Shown here: one piece after another, positions 57,307 to 64,000 of the stretch
Layout of the letters: every line of letters begins with the position of its first letter
Position numbering within the stretch: the stretch's first letter is position 1
Source: Xanthomonas translucens pv. cerealis
Lineage (GTDB): Bacteria; Pseudomonadota; Gammaproteobacteria; Xanthomonadales; Xanthomonadaceae
Assembly: GCF_006838285.1 (NCBI RefSeq)
Contig: NZ_CP038228.1
Location: 2,170,001 to 2,234,000 of the forward strand
Length of the DNA stretch: 64,000 bases
Direction: 5' to 3'
Position numbers and translations under genes: made by a program
Notes under the pieces: model-generated
What the model was told of the DNA's origin: nothing
Database searches by the model: none
Seen by the model: only the letters and a program-made list of their open reading frames with translations

Positions 57307-57388
57307 GTCGCCACTGAAGTCGCTCCCACTAGGATTTCCGGCGACGCGGAGGCGCAAGGCATCTTGTGGGAGTGACGTCAATCCCGAC
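57307..57388. repeat. two REP-like elements after the acyltransferase gene
   Basis: Inverted copies at 57307-57330 (GTCGCCACTGAAGTCGC) and 57365-57388 (TGTGGGAGTGACGTCAATCC), both slightly degenerate, between the convergent acyltransferase and cydC genes. Confidence 0.75.
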
Positions 57389-57444
57389 TGCATCCACCTT
57401 CAGCCCATGCGCCGCTCCGATCATCGCCGGCAGTACCCGCGATG

Positions 57445-59121
57445 CTAGGACTCGGCGTGCAGCCGCCCCTGCTGCATGCGATAGCGTGTGTGCACCACGC
57501 CGTCGGGCAGCGCGTCGTGGCTGATCAGCAGCAGGCTGCGCTGGCCCAGCGCCTGGGTCAGGTCGCGCAGCAAGGCCTGCGCGGTGTCCACGTCCAGGCC
57601 TTCGGTGGGCTCGTCCAGCACCAGCAGCGGTGCGTTGCGCAGCAGCGCGCGGGCCAGGGCCAGGCGCCGCGCCTGGCCGGCGGACATGGTCGCGCCGTTT
57701 TCGCCCAGCCAGGCGTCCAGGCCACCGACTTCTTGCAGCCACGCGTCCAGGCGCACGTCGGCGAGCGCGCGCTGCAAGCTGGCATCGTCGGCATCGATCG
57801 CGCCCAGGCGCAGGTTGTCGCGCACGCTGCCGGCGAACACCGGCGCGCCCTGCGGCAACCAGGCGATGCGCTGGTGCCATTGCGCCTGGGCCAGCTCGCG
57901 CAGGTCCACGCCGGCATAACGCACGCTGCCCTGCTGCGGATCCCACAGCCGCAGCAGCAGCGCCGACAACGTGGTCTTGCCGCTGCCGCTGTCGCCGCAG
58001 ATGGCCACGCGCTCGCCCGGGGCGATACGCAGGTCGATGCCGTCGAGCACGTGCCGGGTCTCGCCGGGCCAGGCGAAGACCACAGCATCGAACTGCACGT
58101 CGCCGGCCGCGGGCAGCGACTGCGGCTGTGCGCTGTCGGCCACCGGCGCGGCCTGGCCGGCGATGGCCTGCAGCCGCTGCGCGGCGACGCGCCCGGATTG
58201 CAACGCCTGCCAGGCCAGACCGGCACCGGCCCAGACCTCGAGCAGGGCCACGGTGAGGAACAGCAGCCCGGCCGCCAGTTCGGCACCGATCAGCTCGGCA
58301 CGCGCCGCGCCCAGCGCCAGCCACAGCATCGCCAGCAAGCCCAGCGCGGCGCACAGCGCGTGCATCGCATTGCCGCCGATCAGGCGTTGCCGCTGCTGCC
58401 GGTCCTGCGCGCGCAGGGCGTGCGCGCTGGCGTCCACGCGCGCGATCCAGGCGGCCTGCGCGTCCAGCGCGGCCAGGTCGGCGGCGCCTTCCAGGCCTTC
58501 GTAGGCCAGCGTGCGCAAGGTTTCGCGCTGCTGCGCGCGGTGCTGCTCGCGCACACGGCCGCCGCGCGCGACCACCCACGGCACGCCGGCACCGATCGCC
58601 AACGCCAGCACCGCCAGCAGCAGTGCCGCCGGCCAGTAGATCGCCGCCGCCGCGGCCACGCCGGCCACGCCGACGCCCAACAGCGCCGCCAGCGGCGCCA
58701 ATGCGCGCACCACCAGGCCATCGACCTCGCCGATGTCGGACATCAAGCGCGCCAGCAGTTCGCCAGTGCGACTGGCGCCGAGCCTGGCCGGCGCCAGCGG
58801 CAGCGCGCGGCGGAAAAACCACACGCGCAGGTCGCGGGCGATGCGCAAGGTGGCGTCGTGGCCGACCAGCTTTTCGCCGTAGCGCGAGGCGATGCGGGCG
58901 AAAGTCAGCGCGCGAATGCCGGCCGAGGGCGAGAAGAAGTTGAAGCCGCTGCCCATTCCGGCCACGCCGGCCAGCGCCGCGGCGGCCAGGAAGCCGCCGG
59001 ACAGGCCGAGCAGGCCGACCCCGGCCAGCATCGTGCACAACAGCAGCAGCGCGGTCAGCAGCAGGCGGCCGAGGTGGCGGCCGAACACGCGGCGCAGGTC
59101 GTCGCGCACCGGCCGGCTCAT
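57445..59121 (-). CDS. cydC: thiol reductant ABC exporter subunit CydC
   Basis: A 558-aa ABC half-transporter. Six helices (about 15-310) are followed by a nucleotide-binding domain with Walker A GDSGSGKTTLSALLL, signature MSAGQARRLALARALL and Walker B LLVLDEPTEGLD. With CydD it exports cysteine and glutathione, or haem, to the periplasm, which bd oxidase assembly requires. The ATG overlaps the cydD stop by 4 bp. It is divergent from cydABX. Confidence 0.95.
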   Translation of the reverse strand: MSRPVRDDLRRVFGRHLGRLLLTALLLLCTMLAGVGLLGLSGGFLAAAALAGVAGMGSGFNFFSPSAGIRALTFARIASRYGEKLVGHDATLRIARDLRVWFFRRALPLAPARLGASRTGELLARLMSDIGEVDGLVVRALAPLAALLGVGVAGVAAAAAIYWPAALLLAVLALAIGAGVPWVVARGGRVREQHRAQQRETLRTLAYEGLEGAADLAALDAQAAWIARVDASAHALRAQDRQQRQRLIGGNAMHALCAALGLLAMLWLALGAARAELIGAELAAGLLFLTVALLEVWAGAGLAWQALQSGRVAAQRLQAIAGQAAPVADSAQPQSLPAAGDVQFDAVVFAWPGETRHVLDGIDLRIAPGERVAICGDSGSGKTTLSALLLRLWDPQQGSVRYAGVDLRELAQAQWHQRIAWLPQGAPVFAGSVRDNLRLGAIDADDASLQRALADVRLDAWLQEVGGLDAWLGENGATMSAGQARRLALARALLRNAPLLVLDEPTEGLDVDTAQALLRDLTQALGQRSLLLISHDALPDGVVHTRYRMQQGRLHAES

Positions 59122-60926
59122 GATGCGGCTCCGGTCGCGTCGTCCATCGCCACGCGCGCCGGCAGCCGCAGCACGCTGTCGGCCCAGTGCATCGCGGCCT
59201 CGCTATGGGTGGCGACGATCACGCTGCGGCCGTGGCTGAAGGCGGCCAGGGTGCGCAGCAGTTCGGCTTCGGTGTCCGGATCGAGGAAGGCGGTGGGTTC
59301 GTCGAGCAGCAACAGCTGCGGATCGCGCAGCAGCAGCCGTGCCAGGCCGATGCGCCGCGCTTCGCCGCCGGACAGGCCGAAGCCGCGTTCGCCGATCACG
59401 GTCTCCAGGCCCCGCGGCAAGCGCGCGGCGAAGCGCATGACCTGCGCCGCGTCGGCCGCGGCGTGCAGCTGCGCGGGGCTGGCCTGCGGCGCGGCCAGGC
59501 GCAGGTTGTCGGCGATGCTGCCGTGGAACAGATACGGGCGCTGCCCGGCGTAGCCGACGCGCAGTCCGGGCCGCAGGTGCAGGCTGCCGGCACGCGGCGG
59601 CAGCCAGCCGGCCAGTGCTTCGAGCAGGGTGCTCTTGCCGCTGCCGCTGGGTCCGACCAGGGCCAGGCGCTGGCCGGGCTGCAGGCTGAAGGACAGCTCC
59701 TGTAGCGCGTCGCAGCGCGCGCCTTGCGGGCGCAGCGTCAGCCTCTCTGCGTGCAGCAGCGGCTGTACCAGCGCTGTCGGCGTCGCCAGCGCCATGGACA
59801 CTGCAGGGACTGACGGCGTTTCAGGCACTGCCAGCGTTGCAGGCACCACAGGCGTTGCAGGCGACGGCACGGACGGCGCCAGCGATGCCGCCGCATCCGG
59901 CAACTCGCCGAGCAGGCGCTCCACCTCGGCCGCTGCCGCCAGCGCGTTGGCGCGGTCGTGGTAATGCGCCGCCAGGCGCCGCAGCGGCGCGTAGAACTCC
60001 GGCGCCAGCAGCAGGCAGAACACGCCCACGCCCAGGGTCGGCACCGCCGCGTGCAGCGAAATCATGCCCAGGTAGCTCAGGCCCAGGTACATCGCCACCA
60101 TCGCCACGCTGACCGAGGCGAAGAACTCGAGCACGGTCGAGGACAGGAAGGCGATGCGCAGCACCTTCAAGGTGCGTTCGCGCACGCCTTCGGCGGCGGC
60201 GGCGATGCCGCGCAGTTCGTCCTCGCCGCGGCCATACAGGCGCAGCAGGCCCAGGCCCTTGAGCCGGTCGGCGAAATGCCCGCCCATGCGCGCCAGCTCA
60301 CGCAGCTGGCGGCGCCCTGCGGCTTCGGCGCCCCACCCCACCAGCATCATGAAGATTGGCACCAGTGGCGCAGTGAACAGCAGCAGCAGGCCCACCACCC
60401 AATCGCTCCAGCCGACCGCGAGCAGGATCAGCAGCGGCACCACGCTCACTTCCAGCCGCGCCGGCTGGTAGCCAGCGTAGTAGCCGTCCAGCGCGTCGCC
60501 GTGGGCCAGCAGCAGTTCGCCCAGTTCGCCGTTGCGCTGGCCGCGCAGCCACAGCGGGCCGCGCTGCAGCAGGCGCCGGTACACACGCCGGCGCAGTTCG
60601 CACTTCGCCGCATCGGCGACGTCGCCGGCGGCACGCTGCGCGCAGGCGCCGAGCAGCGCGCGCACAGCCAGCACCAGCGCCAGCGCCGCAAAAGCGGGCA
60701 GCGCCTGCGGCAACGCGCGACGCTCCACCAGCAAGGCCTGCAGCAACCAGCCGATGGCGCCGGCCTGCACGATCAGCAGCGCCCCGGACAGGCTGATCGC
60801 GGCCGCGGCCAGCCGTTGCCGCCCGCGCACCGCCGCCGCCAGCGACGCCAGCCAGCGCACGCGTTGCTGCCGCAGGTGCGGCGACTCGGCAGGCGCTACG
60901 GCGGACGACTCGGCAGGATCGATCAA
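59118..60926 (-). CDS. cydD: thiol reductant ABC exporter subunit CydD
   Basis: About 602 aa: six helices, then an NBD with GPSGSGKSTLLEALAGWL, signature LSGGEARRIGLARLLL, LLLLDEPTAFLDP and ATHSEAAMHW. The start is uncertain. The open frame runs to ATG 61025, but that codon lies inside a perfect FNR-type box, so an internal start such as TTG 60926 (LIDPAESSAVAPAESPHLRQ) is more likely and gives the usual length. Between membrane and ATPase parts there is a Pro/Val/Ala linker of about 40 residues (VPSPATPVVPATLAVPETP) with internal repetition not typical of CydD. Confidence 0.93.
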   Translation of the reverse strand: MIDPAESSAVAPAESPHLRQQRVRWLASLAAAVRGRQRLAAAAISLSGALLIVQAGAIGWLLQALLVERRALPQALPAFAALALVLAVRALLGACAQRAAGDVADAAKCELRRRVYRRLLQRGPLWLRGQRNGELGELLLAHGDALDGYYAGYQPARLEVSVVPLLILLAVGWSDWVVGLLLLFTAPLVPIFMMLVGWGAEAAGRRQLRELARMGGHFADRLKGLGLLRLYGRGEDELRGIAAAAEGVRERTLKVLRIAFLSSTVLEFFASVSVAMVAMYLGLSYLGMISLHAAVPTLGVGVFCLLLAPEFYAPLRRLAAHYHDRANALAAAAEVERLLGELPDAAASLAPSVPSPATPVVPATLAVPETPSVPAVSMALATPTALVQPLLHAERLTLRPQGARCDALQELSFSLQPGQRLALVGPSGSGKSTLLEALAGWLPPRAGSLHLRPGLRVGYAGQRPYLFHGSIADNLRLAAPQASPAQLHAAADAAQVMRFAARLPRGLETVIGERGFGLSGGEARRIGLARLLLRDPQLLLLDEPTAFLDPDTEAELLRTLAAFSHGRSVIVATHSEAAMHWADSVLRLPARVAMDDATGAAS

Positions 60927-61024
60927 AACGGGCTCGGCGCGGCAAACGGGCCACCATTGTAAGTCGGCATCCCGGCCGGGACCGCCGCGTGCCGTCACGG
61001 TGCCGGTCGCAGCCGGAACCCGCA

Positions 61025-61038
61025 TTGATCTGGATCAA
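61025..61038. promoter_or_regulatory. FNR/ANR-type box in the cydDC/cydABX divergent promoter
   Basis: TTGATCTGGATCAA, a perfect match to the FNR consensus TTGAT-N4-ATCAA, centred 97 bp before the cydA ATG and about 105 bp before the TTG proposed for cydD. It suggests oxygen-responsive control of both units. Confidence 0.8.
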
Positions 61039-61127
61039 GGCCGCGCGCGCGGCGGAAGCGGAACATCGGCGTCAACCTACCGCCACCCGGCCACCCAGAT
61101 GCATATTTTCCACGAGGTAGCGCAGCC

Positions 61128-62717
61128 ATGATCGACACAACTGTCGTCGAGTTGTCGCGGCTGCAATTCGCCATGACCGCGATGTACCACTTCCTGTTCG
61201 TGCCGCTCACCCTCGGCCTGTCGTTCATGATCGCGATCATGGAGAGCGTGTTCGTCATGACCCGCAAGGAAGTCTGGCGGCGCATGACGCTGTTCTGGGG
61301 CGTGCTGTTCGGCATCAACTTCGCGATGGGCGTGGCCACCGGCATCGTCATGGAATTCCAGTTCGGCATGAACTGGTCGTACTACAGCCATTACGTCGGC
61401 GACATCTTCGGCGCGCCGCTGGCGATCGAGGGATTGATGGCGTTCTTCCTGGAAGCCACCTTCATCGGCCTGTTCTTCTTCGGCTGGAACAAGCTGTCGC
61501 CGGTCAAGCACTTGATGGTGACCTGGCTGATGGCGCTGGGCACCAACCTGTCGGCGGTGTGGATCCTGATCGCCAACGGCTGGATGCAGAATCCGACCGG
61601 CGCGGTGTTCAACCCGGACACGATGCGCATGGAAGTGGTCGATTTCATGGCGGTGGTGTTCAACCCGGTGGCGCAGGCCAAGTTCGTGCACACGGTCAGC
61701 GCCGGCTACGTGACCGGCGCGGTGTTCGTGATGTCGATCAGCGCGCTGTTCCTGCTGCGCGGCACGCACCGCGACATCGCCCGGCGCTCGTTCGCGGTGG
61801 CCGCCGCGTTCGGCCTGGCGTCCTCGCTGTCGGTGGTGGTGCTCGGCGACGAGAGCGGGTATGCCGCCAACGAACACCAGAAGATGAAGCTGGCCGCGAT
61901 CGAGGCGATGTGGGAGACCGAGCAGGCCCCGGCCGACTTCACCGCCTTCGGCATTCCCAACCAGGCCACCGGCAAGAACGACTACGCCATCAAGGTGCCG
62001 TACCTGATGGGGCTGGTCGCCACGCGCTCGCTGGACACGCCGATTCCCGGCATTCTGGAACTGGTCGGCCGTGCCGAGCACCGCATCCGCGGCGGGCAGA
62101 TCGCCTACGGCGCGCTGGAGCGGCTCAAGGCCGACCGCAACGACGTGCAGGCGCGCGAGGTGTTCGACCGCCACTGGCAGGACCTGGGCCACGGCCTGCT
62201 GCTCAAGCGCTACCGCGACGACATCCTCAACGCCACCCCGGAAGAAATCTCCAAGGCCGCGCTGGACACCGTGCCACGCGTGCTGCCGCTGTTCTGGACG
62301 TTCCGGGTCATGGCCGGCCTGGGCTTCTACCTGATCGCCTTCTTCATCGCCGCGATGTGGTTCTCGTGCAAGCACACCTTCGAGGATAAGCGCTGGTTCC
62401 TGACGCTGGCGCTGTGGTCCCTGCCGGCGCCGTGGATCGCGATCGAATGCGGCTGGTTCGTCGCCGAGTACGGCCGCCAGCCGTGGGCGGTGGAAGGCGT
62501 GCTACCCACGTTCTACGCCGCCTCCGGCCTGGCCCTGCACGAGATCGTGATCACCCTGGCCGGCTTCGTGGCGATCTACACCGTGCTGCTGGTCATCGAG
62601 ATCAAATTGATGCTCAAGGCGATCGGCAAGGGCCCGGACCATCTGCCCGCGCTGCTGCAGCCGACCCCGCGCCCCGCCGCGCCTATTGCCGCCACCGCGG
62701 CCGCCGGTCAACGCTGA
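61128..62717 (+). CDS. cydA: cytochrome bd ubiquinol oxidase subunit I
   Basis: A 529-aa membrane subunit carrying haems b558, b595 and d. It begins MIDTTVVELSRLQFAMTAMYHFLFVPLTLGL, where His in AMYHFLFV is the b595 or d ligand. Further landmarks are EFQFGMNWSYYSHYVGDIFG, the GRQPW motif in VAEYGRQPWAVEGVLPT, and a quinol-binding periplasmic loop of ordinary length. It is the first gene of cydABX and follows a GAGG-type ribosome binding site. Confidence 0.97.
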   Translation: MIDTTVVELSRLQFAMTAMYHFLFVPLTLGLSFMIAIMESVFVMTRKEVWRRMTLFWGVLFGINFAMGVATGIVMEFQFGMNWSYYSHYVGDIFGAPLAIEGLMAFFLEATFIGLFFFGWNKLSPVKHLMVTWLMALGTNLSAVWILIANGWMQNPTGAVFNPDTMRMEVVDFMAVVFNPVAQAKFVHTVSAGYVTGAVFVMSISALFLLRGTHRDIARRSFAVAAAFGLASSLSVVVLGDESGYAANEHQKMKLAAIEAMWETEQAPADFTAFGIPNQATGKNDYAIKVPYLMGLVATRSLDTPIPGILELVGRAEHRIRGGQIAYGALERLKADRNDVQAREVFDRHWQDLGHGLLLKRYRDDILNATPEEISKAALDTVPRVLPLFWTFRVMAGLGFYLIAFFIAAMWFSCKHTFEDKRWFLTLALWSLPAPWIAIECGWFVAEYGRQPWAVEGVLPTFYAASGLALHEIVITLAGFVAIYTVLLVIEIKLMLKAIGKGPDHLPALLQPTPRPAAPIAATAAAGQR

Positions 62718-62736
62718 TCCCGGCAGGAGAATGACG

Positions 62737-63888
62737 ATGGACTTCATTGCATTGGACTACACCACGCTGCGCCTGATCTGGTGGTTGCTGCTCGGCATCC
62801 TGCTGATCGGTTTCGCGGTGATGGACGGTTTCGACCTGGGCGTCGGCGCGCTGCTGCCGTTCGTGGCCAAAAACGACGCCGAACGCCGGCTGGTGGTGAA
62901 CACCATCGGCCCGGTCTGGGAAGGCAACCAGGTCTGGCTGGTGCTCGGCGGCGGCGCGATCTTCGCCGCCTGGCCGCCGCTGTACGCGGTCAGCTTCTCC
63001 GGCTTCTACCTGGCCATGTTCGTGATCCTGTTCGCGCTGATCCTGCGCCCGGTCGGCTTCAAGTTCCGCGGCAAGCTGCCCAGCCAGCGCTGGCGCAACG
63101 GCTGGGACTGGGCGCTGTTCATCGGCGGCTTCATTCCGGCGCTGATCATGGGCGTGGCGGTGGGCAACGTGCTGCTGGGCGTGCCATTCCACTTCGACGA
63201 CACGCTGCGGGTGTTCTACACCGGCAGCTTCTTCGGCCTGCTGATGCCGTTCGCGCTGCTCGCCGGCCTGCTCAGCGTGAGCATGCTGGTGGCGCACGGC
63301 GCGGCGATGCTGGCACTGAAGACCGACGGCCCGGTGGCCGAGCGCGCGGCCCGCTACGGCAGCGTGGCGGCACTGGTGGCCTGTGCGCTGTTCGCCGTCG
63401 GCGGCGTGTGGGTGGTGCTGGGCCTGCCCGGCTACGTGGTGACCTCGCCGGTGGTCACCGACGGCGCCACCAACCCGCTGCTGAAGACCGCGGTGCTCGG
63501 CGAGGTCGGCGGCTGGATGCGCAACTACCAGGCGATGCCGCTGACCGCGCTGGCGCCGATGGCCGGCCTGCTCGGCCTGCTGCTCAGCGCGCTGCTGCTG
63601 CACAAGCGGCGCGGCGGGCTGGCCTTTCTCGCCTCGGGCACGGCCATCGCCGGCATCATCCTCACCGTCGGCTTTGCGATCTTCCCGTTCCTGCTGCCCT
63701 CCTCCAGCCAGCCCGGCTCCAGCCTGACCGTGTGGGACGCCTCAAGCAGCCGCCTGACCCTGTGGATCATGCTGCTGGCCACCACGCTGTTCCTGCCGAT
63801 CATCATTGGCTACACCACCTGGGTGTACCGGGTGCTGAAGGGCAAGGTCAGCGCCGAATCGCTGGACGACAACCCCAACGCGTACTGA
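62737..63888 (+). CDS. cydB: cytochrome bd ubiquinol oxidase subunit II
   Basis: A 383-aa multi-helix subunit starting MDFIALDYTTLRLIWWLLLG. The ATG at 62737 is chosen because AGGAGA lies 6-7 nt upstream; the ATG at 62731 directly abuts it. Typical segments are FAVMDGFDLGVGALLPF, GPVWEGNQVWLVLGGGA and TLWIMLLATTLFLPIIIGYT. It starts 19 bp after cydA. Confidence 0.97.
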   Translation: MDFIALDYTTLRLIWWLLLGILLIGFAVMDGFDLGVGALLPFVAKNDAERRLVVNTIGPVWEGNQVWLVLGGGAIFAAWPPLYAVSFSGFYLAMFVILFALILRPVGFKFRGKLPSQRWRNGWDWALFIGGFIPALIMGVAVGNVLLGVPFHFDDTLRVFYTGSFFGLLMPFALLAGLLSVSMLVAHGAAMLALKTDGPVAERAARYGSVAALVACALFAVGGVWVVLGLPGYVVTSPVVTDGATNPLLKTAVLGEVGGWMRNYQAMPLTALAPMAGLLGLLLSALLLHKRRGGLAFLASGTAIAGIILTVGFAIFPFLLPSSSQPGSSLTVWDASSSRLTLWIMLLATTLFLPIIIGYTTWVYRVLKGKVSAESLDDNPNAY

Positions 63889-63921
63889 CGCGCCCACCCC
63901 ATCCATTTAGGAGATCGCAGC

Positions 63922-64000
63922 ATGTGGTATTTCGCCTGGATTCTCGGTGTCGGCCTGGCCTCCACCGCCGCCATCCTCAACGGCATGTGGTTCGAGGCCC
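63922..64000 (+). CDS. cydX: cytochrome bd oxidase small subunit CydX (cut by window end)
   Basis: The frame MWYFAWILGVGLASTAAILN, then GMWFEA, continues past the window. It begins 33 bp after the cydB stop with AGGAGA 8 nt upstream. MWYFAWILG...N and the following MWFE are the signature of CydX/YbgT, a single-helix subunit of about 35-40 aa that stabilises haems in cytochrome bd. Too short for routine ORF calling. Confidence 0.93.
   Translation, partial: MWYFAWILGVGLASTAAILNGMWFEA

Overview
The window is a stretch of a GC-rich chromosome from the Lysobacteraceae, most likely Xanthomonas. The evidence is the gene order (uvrC, LMW phosphatase, kdsB, lpxK, msbA, exbD, exbB, comEC; sdhCDAB-sdhE-ygfX-lolCD; zwf-glk-pgl-edd-eda next to a TonB receptor/ABC sugar locus; ccmABCDEFGHI; cydDC/cydABX) and the intergenic REP-like and 7-bp repeats common in this family. 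I did not try to name the species. No phage, insertion sequence, CRISPR array, tRNA or rRNA is visible. The DNA is almost entirely coding core genome.

Layout. Positions 1-11.2 kb (minus strand): DNA repair (uvrC, cut by the window edge), a thioredoxin-like/NHL protein, an LMW tyrosine phosphatase, kdsB, then lpxK-msbA-exbD-exbB-comEC (Kdo/lipid A synthesis and export, an ExbBD-type proton channel, DNA uptake). 11.4-12.5 kb: a lone SDR of the progesterone 5-beta-reductase/iridoid-synthase type. 12.9-19.2 kb (minus): succinate dehydrogenase sdhCDAB, its flavinylation factor sdhE, a ygfX-like membrane protein and the lipoprotein exporter genes lolCD. 19.5 kb: ygfZ.

20.4-40.4 kb is the most interesting part. 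It holds a CUT1-type ABC ATPase, the complete upper pentose phosphate/Entner-Doudoroff operon zwf-glk-pgl-edd-eda, and a minus-strand glycan locus: LacI regulator, TonB-dependent receptor, GH144-like (Pfam glucoamylase PF10091) lipoprotein, MalE/F/G-like ABC importer and a large secreted six-hairpin glycosidase with a discoidin domain. Three nearly identical 14-bp palindromes (TGTAANCGWTTTCA) lie in front of lacI, in front of the glycosidase-malEFG operon, and between the ATPase gene and zwf. I infer one LacI regulon that couples capture and breakdown of a glucan to glucose catabolism. The glycosidase types suggest a beta-1,2-glucan (perhaps cyclic) rather than maltodextrin as substrate.

40.6-48.8 kb: bolA-like, yciI-like, scpA-scpB-rluB, a lipoprotein, an unknown secreted protein, and an omega-amidase plus methionine aminotransferase pair. 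48.98-56 kb: the full cytochrome c maturation operon ccmABCDEFGHI with tightly overlapping genes. 56.1-57.3 kb: a MetX-family acyltransferase that looks like a serine O-succinyltransferase. 57.4-64 kb: cydDC and divergent cydABX (bd oxidase and its assembly exporter), sharing an intergenic region with a perfect FNR-type box; cydX is cut by the window end.

Two families of short repeats recur between genes: REP-like elements whose stem arms covary, and 7-bp-unit (GGGANNN) arrays, often in inverted pairs, at seven operon junctions.
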